DNA of 64,000 nucleotides, taken from NCBI RefSeq assembly GCF_009856365.1, contig NZ_WMEX01000001.1:558001-622000 (forward strand). Reading direction: 5' to 3'. Shown here one piece after another: positions 51,634 through 61,967 of the stretch; position 1 is the stretch's first letter; each line of letters starts with the position of its first letter. A program made the position numbers and the translations under genes. The notes beneath the pieces are model-generated. The model saw nothing but the letters and a program-made list of their open reading frames with translations, ran no database searches and was not told where the DNA came from. The DNA is from Vreelandella halophila. Its GTDB lineage: Bacteria > Pseudomonadota > Gammaproteobacteria > Pseudomonadales > Oleiphilaceae.

Positions 51634-54264
51634 ATGAAAACAGCCGAGCTGCGCAGTGCGTTTCTGGAGTATTTCCGTCAGAACGGCCACACCATTGTTC
51701 CCAGCAGTTCGCTCGTGCCGGCGGACGACCCAACCCTGCTGTTCACCAACGCGGGCATGAACCAGTTCAAGGACGCCTTCCTGGGGCGCGAGGACCGGGG
51801 CTACACCCGTGCGGTTTCCTCCCAGCGCTGTGTGCGCGCCGGCGGCAAGCATAATGACCTCGAGAACGTGGGCTACACGGCGCGTCATCACACCTTCTTC
51901 GAGATGCTGGGCAACTTCAGCTTTGGCGATTACTTCAAGCGCGACGCCATCAACTTTGCCTGGACCTTCCTGACTGACCCGCAGTGGCTGGGCCTGCCCG
52001 CGGAAAAACTCTGGGTCACGGTCTATCAGACCGATGAGGATGCCTACCGGATCTGGAATGAGGAGATCGGGGTGCCCGCGGACCGGATCATCCGTATCGG
52101 CGACGAGGACGGCGTGCCCTACAAGTCCGACAACTTCTGGTCCATGGGTGATACCGGCCCCTGTGGTCCCTGCTCCGAGGTCTTCTACGACCATGGTCCG
52201 GACGTGGCCGGTGGCCCGCCCGGCAGTGAGGATGAGGACGGCGACCGCTACATCGAGATCTGGAACATCGTCTTCATGCAGTTCAACCGCACTGCCGATG
52301 GCGTGATGCATGATCTGCCGAGCCCGTCCGTGGACACCGGCATGGGCCTTGAGCGCATCGCCGCCGTGCTGCAGGGCGTGCACAGCAACTATGAGATCGA
52401 CCTGTTCCAGTCCCTGCTGGGGTCGGTTTCCGAACAGCTGGGGGGCGTGGACAAGGATCAGGCATCGGTCTGTGTGGTCGCCGACCATATCCGTTCCTGC
52501 GCCTTCCTGATTGCCGACGGCGTGATGCCCTCGAACGAGGGGCGCGGCTTCGTGCTGCGCCGGATCATCCGCCGCGCGGTCCGCCACGGCAACAAACTGG
52601 GTGCCACCGGCCCCTTCTTTCACAAGCTCATAGAGCCGCTTGAAGCGCTGATGGGCGAGGCCTATCCGGAGCTGACCCGGGCACGCCCGCAGATCGAGAA
52701 GATCCTCAAGCAGGAGGAGGAACAGTTCGCCCGGACCCTGGAAAAGGGCCTGAGGCTGCTGGAGGATGATATTGCCCAGCTCAGCGGCAGTGAGATTCCC
52801 GGAGAGACTGTCTTTACCCTCTACGACACCTACGGCTTCCCGGTGGACCTGACCAACGACATCGCCCGGGAGCGCGGCCTGACGCTGGACCATGAAGGCT
52901 ACGAGAAGGCCATGGAGGCGCAGCGTGAACGCGCACGGGCGGCGAGCAAGTTTGGCATGGACTACAACGCCGGGCTCAGCCTTGACGGCCAGACCGATTT
53001 CACTGGTTACGGCAATTTCGAGGACGAGGGCGAGGTCCGGGCCGTGCTCGTTGATGGTGAGCGCCGTGCTGCGGGCGTGGGCGAACGGGCCGTGGTGGTG
53101 CTGGATCGTACGCCCTTCTACGGCGAATCCGGCGGCCAGGTGGGCGATACCGGTGTGCTGAGCTGGTCCGGCGGCCGTTTTGAGGTAGAGGACACCCAGA
53201 AAGAGGATGGCCACCATCTACACATTGGTCGGGTCGTCGCCGGTACGGTTGAGCCGGGTATGGCCCTGCATGCCGAGGTGAACGGTGAGCGCCGGGCCCA
53301 TACGGCGCTCAACCACTCCGCCACCCATCTTCTGCACGCAGCCCTGCGGACGGTGTTGGGCGAACATGTAGCCCAGAAAGGCTCGCTGGTGAATGCCGAG
53401 CGGCTCCGCTTCGACTTCTCCCACTTCGAGGCGGTAACCGGCGAGGAGCTGGCGCGTATCGAGCGGATGGTCAACGAACAGGTCCGCGCGAACACGGCAG
53501 TGGAAACCCGCGTCACGGATATGGATACGGCGAAGACCATGGGCGCCATGGCGCTTTTCGGTGAGAAGTACGGAGACACTGTCAGGGTGCTGTCCATGGG
53601 AACAGAGGGGTTCTCCATCGAGCTCTGCGGTGGCACCCATGTTGAGCGCACCGGCGATATCGGCCTCTTCCGCATTGTTACGGAAACCGGCATTTCCTCC
53701 GGCGTGCGCCGCATAGAGGCGCTGACCGGTGAATCGGCCCTCGCCCATGACCGCGAGCAGGAGGCCCGTCTCGGGCGCATTGCGGCGCTGGTCAAGGGAG
53801 CGCCTGAATCTGCGGTCGAACGCGTGGAATCCCTGGTGGAGTACAATCGCCAGCTGGAGAAGGAAGTGGAGCAGCTCAAGGGCAAGCTTGCCAGTGCCGC
53901 CGGCAGTGATCTTGCGGACAGCGCCGTGGACGTCAATGGCGTTAAGGTGGTGGCTGCAGACATGCAGGGAGCCGACCGCAAGGCCCTGATGGAAACCGTC
54001 GACCAGCTCAGGAACAAACTCGGCAGCGCCGTGGTGCTGCTGGGGGCTGCGGCCGAAGGCAAGGTCACACTCGTGGCTGGCGTGACCAAGGATCTCACTG
54101 GCCAGCTCAAGGCGGGTGACCTTATGCAGGCCATTGCACCGAAGGTCGGCGGTAAGGGTGGTGGCCGTCCTGACATGGCACAAGGGGGCGGCAGTGACCC
54201 GGAGGGCCTGCCCGAGGCGATTGCCGCCGTGGAGAACTGGGTGCGCGAGAATTCAGGGGGGTGA
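51634..54264 (+). CDS. alaS: Alanyl-tRNA synthetase
   Basis: The 876-residue class II enzyme starts [19 protein letters not shown]; an upstream open stretch of 70 codons does not look like protein. The aminoacylation core includes [13 protein letters not shown] and [16 protein letters not shown]. The editing domain has [11 protein letters not shown] and CGGTH ([13 protein letters not shown]). The C-terminal DHHA1-type region closes the protein with [13 protein letters not shown]. It lies upstream of lysC and csrA in the widespread alaS-(lysC)-csrA order. Confidence 0.98.
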   Translation: MKTAELRSAFLEYFRQNGHTIVPSSSLVPADDPTLLFTNAGMNQFKDAFLGREDRGYTRAVSSQRCVRAGGKHNDLENVGYTARHHTFFEMLGNFSFGDYFKRDAINFAWTFLTDPQWLGLPAEKLWVTVYQTDEDAYRIWNEEIGVPADRIIRIGDEDGVPYKSDNFWSMGDTGPCGPCSEVFYDHGPDVAGGPPGSEDEDGDRYIEIWNIVFMQFNRTADGVMHDLPSPSVDTGMGLERIAAVLQGVHSNYEIDLFQSLLGSVSEQLGGVDKDQASVCVVADHIRSCAFLIADGVMPSNEGRGFVLRRIIRRAVRHGNKLGATGPFFHKLIEPLEALMGEAYPELTRARPQIEKILKQEEEQFARTLEKGLRLLEDDIAQLSGSEIPGETVFTLYDTYGFPVDLTNDIARERGLTLDHEGYEKAMEAQRERARAASKFGMDYNAGLSLDGQTDFTGYGNFEDEGEVRAVLVDGERRAAGVGERAVVVLDRTPFYGESGGQVGDTGVLSWSGGRFEVEDTQKEDGHHLHIGRVVAGTVEPGMALHAEVNGERRAHTALNHSATHLLHAALRTVLGEHVAQKGSLVNAERLRFDFSHFEAVTGEELARIERMVNEQVRANTAVETRVTDMDTAKTMGAMALFGEKYGDTVRVLSMGTEGFSIELCGGTHVERTGDIGLFRIVTETGISSGVRRIEALTGESALAHDREQEARLGRIAALVKGAPESAVERVESLVEYNRQLEKEVEQLKGKLASAAGSDLADSAVDVNGVKVVAADMQGADRKALMETVDQLRNKLGSAVVLLGAAAEGKVTLVAGVTKDLTGQLKAGDLMQAIAPKVGGKGGGRPDMAQGGGSDPEGLPEAIAAVENWVRENSGG

Positions 54265-54286
54265 GGGCCTAAGGGCTATCCCTACC

Positions 54287-54314
54287 TGTACAGCCGCCCA
54301 AACAGGGCTATAAT
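54287..54314 (+). promoter_or_regulatory. Predicted sigma-70 promoter of lysC
   Basis: A perfect -10 box TATAAT (54309-54314) lies 16 bases after TGTACA (54287-54292), which matches four of six -35 positions. Transcription would start about 55 bases before the lysC ATG. The 112-bp gap is too short for a lysine riboswitch, and I see none. Confidence 0.55.
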
Positions 54315-54376
54315 TCGTCCGGCGCTAGCAGTGAACCGGGATTCATTTAATCCGTTCGGACAAGGAATACGCACGC

Positions 54377-55615
54377 ATGGCGTTGTACGTAAAAAAATTC
54401 GGTGGCACGTCCGTCGGTTCGGTTGACCGCATCGAGGCGGTTGCGGATCAGCTCCAGGCCGCCCGTGAGGGCGGGGATGACGTGGTGGTTGTGGTTTCGG
54501 CCATGAGTGGTGAGACCAATCGATTGATTGATCTGGCCAACCAGGTGATGGACGATCCGGATCCGCGCGAGATGGACGTCCTGGTTTCGACCGGCGAACA
54601 GGTGACCATTGCGCTTCTGAGCATGGCCCTGCTCAAGCGGGGTGTGGATGCGCGCTCGTACACTGGGGGCCAGGTCCGCATCACCACGGACAGCTCCCAC
54701 ACCCGGGCCCGTATCCAGGACATTGACGAACACAATATGCGTGGCGATCTGGATGCGGGCCGAGTGGTGGTAGTGGCCGGCTTCCAGGGTATGGACGAGG
54801 AAGGTCACATCACCACCCTTGGTCGTGGTGGCTCGGACACTACAGCCGTGGCGCTTGCGGCTGCGCTCAAGGCCGACGAATGCCATATCTACACCGATGT
54901 GGATGGCGTCTACACCACGGATCCGCGGATCGTGGACGGTGCTCGCCGTCTTGAGACCATCACCTTCGAGGAGATGCTGGAGATGGCCAGCCTGGGCTCC
55001 AAGGTGCTGCAGATCCGTTCCGTGGAGTTTGCCGGCAAGTACAACGTACCGGTGAGGGTGCTTTCCAGCTTCAAGGAGGGCCCCGGAACCCTGATCACCT
55101 TTGATGACGAGGATGATATGGAAAAGCCAGTGGTCTCGGGCATCGCGTTCAACCGCGATGAAGCCAAGCTGACGGTGGTGGGTGTGGCGGACGTTCCCGG
55201 CGTTGCTTCACGCATCCTCAAGCCGGTCAGTGATTCGGGTGTCGAAGTGGACATGATCGTCCAGAACGTCGGGTCGGATAACCGCACCGACTTCACGTTC
55301 ACGGTTCACCGGAACGACTACCGTCAGTCGCTGGAACTTCTGGAGAACCTGGGGCGTGATCTCGACGTACAGGCTGTACAGGGCGACGAGCACATTGCCA
55401 AGGTATCCATTGTAGGTGTGGGGATGCGCTCCCATGCGGGCGTTGCCTCAAGGATGTTCGATGCGCTTTCCGCTGAAGGCATCAATATCCAGATGATCTC
55501 GACCTCCGAAATCAAGATATCGGTGGTGATCAACGAGAAATACCTGGAGCTGGCAGTGCGCACGCTGCACAGCGCATTCGGCCTTGAAGAGGCTGAAATC
55601 CGGGAAGAAAGCTGA
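54377..55615 (+). CDS. lysC: Aspartokinase
   Basis: The 412-residue protein starts [20 protein letters not shown], with the kinase motif KFGGTS at residues 7-12 and the substrate-binding [15 protein letters not shown] segment near residue 94. Two ACT domains occupy about 265-405 ([19 protein letters not shown] and [18 protein letters not shown]), so it is feedback-regulated, probably by lysine and/or threonine. It phosphorylates aspartate for lysine, threonine and methionine. It is a stand-alone short form, not a bifunctional enzyme. The ribosome binding site is AAGGAA. Confidence 0.95.
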   Translation: MALYVKKFGGTSVGSVDRIEAVADQLQAAREGGDDVVVVVSAMSGETNRLIDLANQVMDDPDPREMDVLVSTGEQVTIALLSMALLKRGVDARSYTGGQVRITTDSSHTRARIQDIDEHNMRGDLDAGRVVVVAGFQGMDEEGHITTLGRGGSDTTAVALAAALKADECHIYTDVDGVYTTDPRIVDGARRLETITFEEMLEMASLGSKVLQIRSVEFAGKYNVPVRVLSSFKEGPGTLITFDDEDDMEKPVVSGIAFNRDEAKLTVVGVADVPGVASRILKPVSDSGVEVDMIVQNVGSDNRTDFTFTVHRNDYRQSLELLENLGRDLDVQAVQGDEHIAKVSIVGVGMRSHAGVASRMFDALSAEGINIQMISTSEIKISVVINEKYLELAVRTLHSAFGLEEAEIREES

Positions 55616-55667
55616 ATAATCATAACAAAACATGACTGGCGAAAACGCGTGCAGGCTCCAATAATTA

Positions 55668-55773
55668 GGAAGCCGAACTGAAAACGACACGGGGGAGCGT
55701 CTCGCGACTGAGCCGGAAGGGGCAGTGGGGCGTATAACCGGAAAGCGGTTAAAACGGAACAAGGAGTTTGGGA
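55668..55773 (+). promoter_or_regulatory. GGA-rich csrA leader (probable CsrA autoregulation)
   Basis: Seven GGA triplets occur before the csrA ATG (55668, 55694, 55715, 55740, 55756, 55763, 55771). The one at 55763 is inside the ribosome binding site AAGGAG. A hairpin TAACCG-GAAAG-CGGTTA (55735-55751) shows a purine loop next to GGA. CsrA binds GGA motifs, often in loops and over ribosome binding sites, so autorepression as in E. coli is likely; it is not proven here. Confidence 0.5.
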
Positions 55774-55774
55774 A

Positions 55775-55966
55775 ATGCTGATTCTGACACGTCGCGTCGG
55801 CGAGACACTCATGGTCGGTGATGAGGTGACTGTGACCGTTCTCGGCGTCAAGGGAAACCAGGTGCGTATCGGCGTGAATGCGCCGAAGGAAGTGGCCGTG
55901 CACCGGGAGGAGATCTATCAGCGCATCCAGCAGGAGCAGGACGAGGACGAGCCGGAACGCGAGTGA
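55775..55966 (+). CDS. csrA: Carbon storage regulator CsrA
   Basis: The 63-residue protein starts [18 protein letters not shown] and has Arg44 in [10 protein letters not shown], the residue that contacts RNA together with Leu4. The C-terminal tail is acidic ([10 protein letters not shown]). It is a dimeric RNA-binding regulator of carbon use, motility and biofilm formation. Placement between lysC and the tRNA-Ser gene follows the common gammaproteobacterial pattern. Its ribosome binding site AAGGAG contains a GGA target site for its own product. Confidence 0.97.
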   Translation: MLILTRRVGETLMVGDEVTVTVLGVKGNQVRIGVNAPKEVAVHREEIYQRIQQEQDEDEPERE

Positions 55967-56053
55967 ATCCGGTCCTGTGCGGCGGCTGCCATGAAATTTC
56001 GCGTCAACCCTATGAAAACGCGTCACATATGGTAGTATACGCCGCGTTCCAAA

Positions 56054-56146
<93 letters not shown>

Positions 56147-56150
56147 ACTT

Positions 56151-56227
56151 GCGGCTGTAGCTCAGCTGGATAGAGCACGTGGCTACGAACCACGGGGTCG
56201 GGGGTTCGAATCCTCCCAGCCGCACCA
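56151..56227 (+). tRNA. tRNA-Arg (ACG anticodon), copy 1
   Basis: The 77-nt tRNA has acceptor GCGGCTG/CAGCCGC, D-arm, anticodon stem GTGG/CCAC with loop CTACGAA (anticodon ACG, to be read as ICG after A-to-I editing), the T-arm GGTTCGAATCC, and encoded CCA. It lies 6 bases after tRNA-Ser, so both are probably cut from one transcript. It is identical to the second copy at 56286. Confidence 0.95.
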
Positions 56228-56234
56228 GATTCAG

Positions 56235-56263
56235 GACTGATGCCAGAGTGGTATCAGTCTTTC
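56235..56263 (+). terminator. Hairpin with short T-run between the two tRNA-Arg genes
   Basis: GACTGATGCCA (56235-56245) and TGGTATCAGTC (56249-56259) form an 11-bp stem with one G:U pair and a GAG loop, directly followed by TTTCT. It resembles an intrinsic terminator or a processing signal. If it terminates, the second tRNA-Arg must have its own promoter or arise by read-through. Confidence 0.6.
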
Positions 56264-56285
56264 TCAGAAAAACCTGCCTGTATAA

Positions 56286-56362
56286 GCGGCTGTAGCTCAG
56301 CTGGATAGAGCACGTGGCTACGAACCACGGGGTCGGGGGTTCGAATCCTCCCAGCCGCACCA
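56286..56362 (+). tRNA. tRNA-Arg (ACG anticodon), copy 2
   Basis: This copy is base-for-base identical to the first (77 nt, anticodon ACG, encoded CCA). The 58-bp separating them holds the hairpin. Downstream, AGCAGTA/TATTGCT forms a weaker stem near 56408. Tandem identical tRNA-Arg genes after csrA and tRNA-Ser recall E. coli argVYZQ. Confidence 0.95.
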
Positions 56363-56528
56363 ATTCAAAACTCTGCCATTCAGTATCAGAACCTGTTCAA
56401 TCAGACTGAGCAGTAACGTATTGCTGGGCGGTGAGAATCGTCGTCTGTGATCCTGACTGTAATACGCCTGCCATCTTCCTTTCCTGTCCGCCTTGGCTGG
56501 AACGACTTGCGGTTTATCAATCCTTAGC

Positions 56529-56557
56529 TTGCAATCATCTGAATTTGTGGGTATAAA
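56529..56557 (+). promoter_or_regulatory. Predicted sigma-70 promoter of oadGAB
   Basis: TTGCAA (56529-56534) and TATAAA (56552-56557) are separated by 17 bases and match four and five of six consensus positions. The predicted leader is about 120 nt and contains a GC-rich stretch (56560-56600). The rest of the 325-bp gap between tRNA-Arg and oadG (56363-56687) shows no gene I can support. Confidence 0.55.
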
Positions 56558-56687
56558 ACGCGGCGCTGCGGCTGGGCGACGGGGTTTTTCATTGCCCGGC
56601 GGAGCGAGAAACTGTAAATTGTGGCAGATTTTGCGAAGTCTCTGAGTCGGTTTCGCAATCAATGAATCCCGCTTAAAGGTGATTTCC

Positions 56688-56933
56688 ATGGATGAAGTGA
56701 TGCAGGGGGCTGTGGACCTGATGCTGGTTGGCATGGGGTTCGTGTTTTCCTTTCTGATCATTCTGGTGTTCGTCACCATGCTGATGTCCCGCATTGCGGG
56801 CCGCATCGCGCCCCCGGAGCCACCGCGCCCCACGGGTGGCGGATCAGGGGGTGCTGATCCCATGCAAGACCCGAAACTCAAGACGGCCATTTCCGAAGCT
56901 GTTGCCAGGCACCGGGCTCGTCGCCGGCAATGA
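56688..56933 (+). CDS. oadG: Oxaloacetate decarboxylase gamma subunit (OadG-like)
   Basis: The ATG at 56688, six bases after AGGTG, gives 81 residues; a GTG three codons upstream is less likely. One membrane helix (LMLVGMGFVFSFLIILVFVTML, in parts LMLVGMGFVF and SFLIILVFVTML, about residues 11-32) is followed by a Pro/Gly-rich linker and a basic C terminus (RHRARRRQ). OadG anchors the complex and aids zinc and biotin handling. Order gamma-alpha-beta is standard for this sodium pump. Confidence 0.88.
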   Translation: MDEVMQGAVDLMLVGMGFVFSFLIILVFVTMLMSRIAGRIAPPEPPRPTGGGSGGADPMQDPKLKTAISEAVARHRARRRQ

Positions 56934-56989
56934 GCTGCCGCGCGTAAGCGCGGCCGGGAACCCAATACGAGATAAAAAAGGTCAGAACG

Positions 56990-58783
56990 ATGACAGATAG
57001 CAAACAACCGCTGGGGATCACGGATCTGGTGCTGCGTGACGCGCACCAGTCCCTGTTCGCGACCCGCATGCGACTGGACGACATGCTGCCGATCGCCGAG
57101 AAGCTCGATCAGGTCGGCTTCTGGTCGGTGGAATCCTGGGGCGGCGCCACGTTCGACTCCTGCATCCGTTATCTGGGTGAGGATCCCTGGGAGCGGATCC
57201 GGGAGTTGAAAAAGGCCATGCCCAATACCCGCCAGCAGATGCTGCTGCGGGGCCAGAACCTCCTTGGTTACCGTCATTACGCGGACGATGTGGTTCGGCG
57301 CTTTGTGGAACGTGCTGCCGAGAATGGCGTGGATGTCTTCCGGATCTTTGACGCGATGAACGACCCGCGCAATCTGGAAACCGCGATCCAGGCCACGAAG
57401 GAGACCGGCAAGCACGCCCAGGGCACCATCTCCTACACCGTAAGCCCGGTCCACACCATTGAGATGTGGGTGGATCTGGCCAAGAAGATCGAGTCCATGG
57501 GCGCGGATTCCCTCGCGATCAAGGACATGGCCGGGCTCATGAAGCCCTATGTCTGTTACGACCTGGTGAGTCGCCTCAAGAAGGAACTCGATATTCCCAT
57601 CCAGTTCCATTCCCATGCCACCACCGGCATGTCGACCGCCAGCATCATCAAGGCGGCCGAGGCGGGTGTTGACCGGGTGGACACCGCTATTTCCTCCATG
57701 AGCATGACCTACGGGCACTCACCTACCGAGTCCGTAGTGGCCATGATGCAGGGCACCGACCGCGAAACCGGTCTGGATATCGAGCTTCTTGAAGACATTG
57801 CCAAGTACTTCCGCGAAGTCCGCAAGAAGTACGCCAAGTTTGAGGGCTCGCTGCGCGGTGTGGATTCCCGCATCCTGGTGGCCCAGGTGCCGGGCGGCAT
57901 GCTTACCAACATGGAAGGTCAGCTCAAGGAGCAGAACGCCAGCGACAAAATGGACGAGCTGCTGTCCGAGATCCCGCGCGTGCGCGAGGATCTGGGCTAC
58001 ATTCCGCTGGTCACGCCGACCTCCCAGATCGTAGGCACCCAGGCGGTGCTGAACGTGCTGACCGGCGAGCGCTACAAGTCCATTTCCAAGGAAACCTCCG
58101 CCGTGCTCAAGGGTGAATACGGCGCCGCCCCGGCGGACTGCAACAAGGAGCTGCAGCAGAAGGTGCTGGAAGGCGGCGAGCCGATCACCTGCCGTCCGGC
58201 TGACCTGATCGAGCCCGAAATGGAGCGTCTGACCGACGAGCTCCGTCAGGAAGCGAAGGACAAGGGCTTCACCATTGCTGAGAACGAGGTGGATGATGTC
58301 CTGACCTATGCGCTTTTCCCGCAGATTGGTCTGAAGTTCCTGGAGAATCGCGGTAACCCGGAAGCCTTTGAACCGGTACCGACCGGCGAGGAAGCCACCA
58401 AACCGGCTGCGCCCGGTGAGCCCGAGACCTATACGGTCACGGTGGAGGGGCAGTCCTATGTGGTGGAAGTTGCCGATGGTGGCGACATCACCAACATCCA
58501 GCCCGCGCAGGGCGGTGGCCAGCCCCAGGCTGCGGCCGGAGGAGGCCAGGCGCCAGTGCCCGCGGGTGGGGGTGAACCTGTTTCCGCGCCGCTGGCCGGC
58601 AACATCTTCAAGGTTCATGTGAGCCCCGGCCAACAGGTCAATGAGGGCGATGTGCTGATCATTCTCGAGGCCATGAAGATGGAGACCGAGGTAAAGGCGG
58701 ATCGTTCCGGTACGGTCGGCTCCGTTACCGTCAAGGTCGGCGACAGCGTGGCCGTTGGCGACGAACTTCTGACTCTGGGATAA
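56990..58783 (+). CDS. oadA: Oxaloacetate decarboxylase alpha subunit
   Basis: The 597-residue protein has a carboxyltransferase TIM barrel (about 1-300, with [17 protein letters not shown] at the N terminus), a conserved middle domain, a Pro/Ala/Gly-rich linker (about 470-530), and a biotinyl domain where Lys563 in EAMKMETEV is biotinylated. It transfers CO2 from oxaloacetate to biotin. The neighbouring beta subunit releases CO2 and drives Na+ export. The same architecture occurs in pyruvate carboxylase subunit B, but the oadG/oadB neighbours settle it. Confidence 0.95.
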   Translation: MTDSKQPLGITDLVLRDAHQSLFATRMRLDDMLPIAEKLDQVGFWSVESWGGATFDSCIRYLGEDPWERIRELKKAMPNTRQQMLLRGQNLLGYRHYADDVVRRFVERAAENGVDVFRIFDAMNDPRNLETAIQATKETGKHAQGTISYTVSPVHTIEMWVDLAKKIESMGADSLAIKDMAGLMKPYVCYDLVSRLKKELDIPIQFHSHATTGMSTASIIKAAEAGVDRVDTAISSMSMTYGHSPTESVVAMMQGTDRETGLDIELLEDIAKYFREVRKKYAKFEGSLRGVDSRILVAQVPGGMLTNMEGQLKEQNASDKMDELLSEIPRVREDLGYIPLVTPTSQIVGTQAVLNVLTGERYKSISKETSAVLKGEYGAAPADCNKELQQKVLEGGEPITCRPADLIEPEMERLTDELRQEAKDKGFTIAENEVDDVLTYALFPQIGLKFLENRGNPEAFEPVPTGEEATKPAAPGEPETYTVTVEGQSYVVEVADGGDITNIQPAQGGGQPQAAAGGGQAPVPAGGGEPVSAPLAGNIFKVHVSPGQQVNEGDVLIILEAMKMETEVKADRSGTVGSVTVKVGDSVAVGDELLTLG

Positions 58784-58798
58784 GAAGGGCTGTACGGC

Positions 58799-60124
58799 AT
58801 GGACAACCTTATGACTCTATGGACCGGTAGCGGTCTGTACAATCTGACGCCGGGCGCGCTCACGATGATCGTGGTGGGCCTGGTGCTGCTCTACCTGGCA
58901 ATCAACAAGAAGTTTGAGCCACTGCTCCTCGTACCGATCGGTTTCGGTACCATCCTCGCCAACCTTCCGGAGGCGGGGCTGGCCCAGAGCGCGATTGAGG
59001 CGGCCATCTACAGTGAGTCGCCCAAGGTGCTCGCGGCACTTGCTTCTGTGATGGATGTCAGCTTTGACATGGGGCAGCGGGTCACCCCCGAGGTCATCAA
59101 ATCCTTCATTGAAGCCTATAAGAACATGGATGCGGAGACTGCCCTGAGCGCCAAACAGGTGGCGACGGACGCGGGCTATTCTCCGGGGATCATCCAGTCG
59201 TTCTATGCGGTGGCGATCGGAAGCGGCGTTGCGCCCCTTCTGATCTTCATGGGCGTCGGGGCCATGACGGATTTCGGCCCGCTTCTGGCCAACCCCAAGA
59301 CAATGCTCCTCGGGGCTGCCGCCCAGTTCGGCATCTTCGCCACGGTACTGGGCGCGGCGCTGCTCAACTCGAGTGGCCTGATGGAGTTCTCCGTGGCCGA
59401 GGCTGCGGCCGTTGGTATCATCGGTGGTGCCGATGGTCCCACCTCCATCTATGTGTCCAGCATATTGGCGCCGCACCTTCTGGGGGCGATCGCGGTTGCG
59501 GCCTATTCCTACATGGCCCTCGTGCCATTGATTCAGCCGCCCATCATGCGAGCGTTCACCACTCCCGAGGAGCGCAAGCTGAAGATGAGTCAGCTGCGTG
59601 AGGTCGGTAAGCTGGAAAAGATCCTGTTCCCGGTCTGCATCCTGGTTCTGACGGGCATGTTCCTGCCGGACGCAACACCACTTCTGGGCATGTTCTGCTT
59701 CGGTAACCTCATGAAGGAATGCGGCGTGGTCGAGCGTCTGAGCGACACGGTGCAGAACTCGCTGATCAACGCCGTGACGATCATTCTCGGTCTCGCGGTT
59801 GGCTCCAAGATGGCCGCCGAGGCGTTCCTGAACACCCAGACGCTGGGTATCCTGGTGCTGGGTATCGGGGCCTTCGCGGTGGGTACCATGTGTGGTGTTC
59901 TCATGGCCAAGCTCATGAATGCGCTGACCAAGGAGAAGATCAACCCGCTGATCGGCTCAGCCGGGGTTTCCGCAGTGCCGATGGCGGCCCGGGTATCCAA
60001 CAAGGTGGGTCTGGAGGAGAACCATCAGAACTTCCTCCTGATGCACGCCATGGGCCCGAACGTGGCCGGTGTGATCGGCTCCGCCGTGGCGGCGGGTGTC
60101 ATGATCAAGTTCGTCGGCGGCTGA
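58799..60124 (+). CDS. oadB: Oxaloacetate decarboxylase beta subunit (sodium pump)
   Basis: The 441-residue membrane protein has about nine helices and the conserved segments [18 protein letters not shown] near residue 143, [18 protein letters not shown] near residue 207, and [14 protein letters not shown] near residue 392. It decarboxylates carboxybiotin on OadA and couples this to outward Na+ transport. A hairpin terminator follows 13 bases later. Confidence 0.95.
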   Translation: MDNLMTLWTGSGLYNLTPGALTMIVVGLVLLYLAINKKFEPLLLVPIGFGTILANLPEAGLAQSAIEAAIYSESPKVLAALASVMDVSFDMGQRVTPEVIKSFIEAYKNMDAETALSAKQVATDAGYSPGIIQSFYAVAIGSGVAPLLIFMGVGAMTDFGPLLANPKTMLLGAAAQFGIFATVLGAALLNSSGLMEFSVAEAAAVGIIGGADGPTSIYVSSILAPHLLGAIAVAAYSYMALVPLIQPPIMRAFTTPEERKLKMSQLREVGKLEKILFPVCILVLTGMFLPDATPLLGMFCFGNLMKECGVVERLSDTVQNSLINAVTIILGLAVGSKMAAEAFLNTQTLGILVLGIGAFAVGTMCGVLMAKLMNALTKEKINPLIGSAGVSAVPMAARVSNKVGLEENHQNFLLMHAMGPNVAGVIGSAVAAGVMIKFVGG

Positions 60125-60136
60125 TCCCGGCGTGAT

Positions 60137-60163
60137 AGGCGCTCCCGGCAACTGGGGGCGCCT
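60137..60163 (+). terminator. Terminator hairpin between oadB and rnt
   Basis: AGGCGCTCCC (60137-60146) pairs with GGGGGCGCCT (60154-60163) over 10 bp including one T:G pair, with the loop GGCAACT, and is followed by TTCCCTTTCC. It lies between convergent genes and may serve oadGAB and perhaps also rnt on the other strand. Confidence 0.65.
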
Positions 60164-60177
60164 TTCCCTTTCCTGTT

Positions 60178-60828
60178 TCAGGCTTCGCCGGGTGACGGCG
60201 GTGGCCATCCTCCCAGAGACTTCCAGCGGTTCACGATCAGGCAGAACAGTTCGGCCGTCTTGTCCGCGTCGTACAGCGCGGAGTGGGCTTCTTTGTTGTC
60301 GAACTCAATGCCGGCCAGGCGGCACGCTTCCGCAAGGACCGTGTGACCCAGCGCGAGACCGGACAGGGCTGACGTGTCAAAGGTCGAGAAGGGGTGGAAG
60401 GGGTTGCGCTTGATGTTCTGGCGATCCGAAGCGGCCTTTACAAAGCCGAGATCAAAGGTGGCGTTGTGGCCGACCAGCACGGCGCGCTTGCACTGGTTGC
60501 GGCGCACGGCCTGGCGGATGGACTGGAAGGTGCCGCGCATGGCTTCCAGTTCCGGCCGTTCATCGCGCAGGGGGTTGCCGGGATCGATGCCCGTGAACTG
60601 GAGCGCGGCTTTTTCCAGGTTCGCGCCTTTAAAGGGCTGGACGTTGTACTGGATGCGTTCGCCCGGGTAGAGCCAGCCCTCGTCATCCATTTCCAGCAGG
60701 ACCGTGGCGATTTCGAGCAGCGCGTCGGTGGCGGCATTGAAGCCTCCGGTCTCTACGTCCACCACAACCGGCAGGAATCCCCGGAAGCGCTGCTGCATCA
60801 GTGTCGGTGTTGGCTCATGGCTGCTCAC
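60178..60828 (-). CDS. rnt: Ribonuclease T
   Basis: The 216-residue DEDDh exonuclease trims the 3' ends of tRNAs and small stable RNAs. Exo I is [10 protein letters not shown] near residue 17, Exo II has [11 protein letters not shown] near residue 122, and Exo III has [15 protein letters not shown] near residue 182. The C terminus is normal. It overlaps the pyrC stop by four bases. The order argG-motY-pyrC-rnt also exists in Pseudomonas. Confidence 0.95.
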   Translation of the reverse strand: MSSHEPTPTLMQQRFRGFLPVVVDVETGGFNAATDALLEIATVLLEMDDEGWLYPGERIQYNVQPFKGANLEKAALQFTGIDPGNPLRDERPELEAMRGTFQSIRQAVRRNQCKRAVLVGHNATFDLGFVKAASDRQNIKRNPFHPFSTFDTSALSGLALGHTVLAEACRLAGIEFDNKEAHSALYDADKTAELFCLIVNRWKSLGGWPPPSPGEA

Positions 60829-61874
60829 TCCGGGCTCTCCCCGTCGTCGATCCGCCAGTTCAGGGTGTCGCCGGCATTCAGGGGCACAATGGGGTGACCA
60901 TCTTCATGGAGGACATCGGGAATCGGGTGCGGTTCACGGCGCAGGGTGATGCGGCCGGTATTGCGCGGCAGCCCGTAGAAGTCCGCTCCATGCAGGGAAG
61001 CGAAGCCTTCCAGGCGCTCCAGGGCACCGGCTTGCTCAAAGAAATGGGCATAGAGCTCGATGGCTGCGTAGGCTGAATAGCAGCCCGCACAGCCGCAGCC
61101 CGTTTCCTTGCGGTGGCGGTCATGGGGCGCGGAGTCCGTGCCCAGAAAGAACCGGGGATCACCACTGGTGGCGGCTTCCTGCAGCGCCTGCTGATGACGC
61201 TGGCGCTTGAGGATCGGTAGGCAGTAGAAATGTGGCCGGATGCCGCCCACCAGCAGGTGATTGCGGTTGAACAGCAGGTGCTGGGGCGTGATGGTGGCTC
61301 CCAGGTTGCGCTCTCTGGATCTGACGAAGTCAGCGGCGTCCGCCGTCGTAATATGCTCCATGACCACCCGCAGCCGGGGAAGCCGTTCGAGAAGGGGCGC
61401 CAGGACCTCGTCGATGAAGACCTTTTCCCGGTCGAAGATATCGACTTCGGGGCGGGTCACTTCACCATGGGTGAGCAGCAGCAGGCCCTCTTCCGCCATG
61501 GTTTCCAGGGCGGCATCAATATGACGGATGTCGGTGACGCCGGAGTCGGAGTTCGTGGTGGCGCCCGCCGGGTAGAGCTTGCAGGCCACCACGCCTGCAC
61601 GGGCCGCCTCGCGGATCATGTCCGGCGTGGTATTGTCCGTGAGGTAGAGCGTCATCAGTGGCTCAAACGCGCTGCCGGCCGGCACAGCGCTGCGGATCCG
61701 CTCACGGTAATCCAGGGCCTGAGCTGCCGTGGTGACCGGCGGTGTCAGATTGGGCATGATGATGGCGCGTCCGAAGCGTCGTGCCGAGGCGGGAACCACC
61801 TGGCGCATGAGGTCACCATCTCGGACATGCAGGTGCCAGTCGTCGGGTCGGATCAGTGTCAGCGTGTCAGTCAT
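60825..61874 (-). CDS. pyrC: Dihydroorotase (class II)
   Basis: Starting at [20 protein letters not shown] gives 349 residues, the E. coli PyrC type. The zinc-binding HLHVRDG at about residues 14-20 and the carboxylated lysine in [15 protein letters not shown] are present, as are [15 protein letters not shown] near residue 245. It closes carbamoyl aspartate to dihydroorotate in pyrimidine synthesis. It is unusually paired with rnt by a four-base overlap, a feature shared with Pseudomonas. Confidence 0.95.
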   Translation of the reverse strand: MTDTLTLIRPDDWHLHVRDGDLMRQVVPASARRFGRAIIMPNLTPPVTTAAQALDYRERIRSAVPAGSAFEPLMTLYLTDNTTPDMIREAARAGVVACKLYPAGATTNSDSGVTDIRHIDAALETMAEEGLLLLTHGEVTRPEVDIFDREKVFIDEVLAPLLERLPRLRVVMEHITTADAADFVRSRERNLGATITPQHLLFNRNHLLVGGIRPHFYCLPILKRQRHQQALQEAATSGDPRFFLGTDSAPHDRHRKETGCGCAGCYSAYAAIELYAHFFEQAGALERLEGFASLHGADFYGLPRNTGRITLRREPHPIPDVLHEDGHPIVPLNAGDTLNWRIDDGESPE

Positions 61875-61967
61875 GGCGCGAAGTATACCAGAAGATCCGG
61901 GGCTCAAGTTCCGGTGCTTGCTGCCGATACCCGGGGGTGAAGCGTCAGAACAATGGTTCCAATTACC

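Noticed and set aside
54265-54376. Lysine riboswitch before lysC
   Set aside because: The gap is only 112 bp, far shorter than a lysine riboswitch, and no matching motif is seen.
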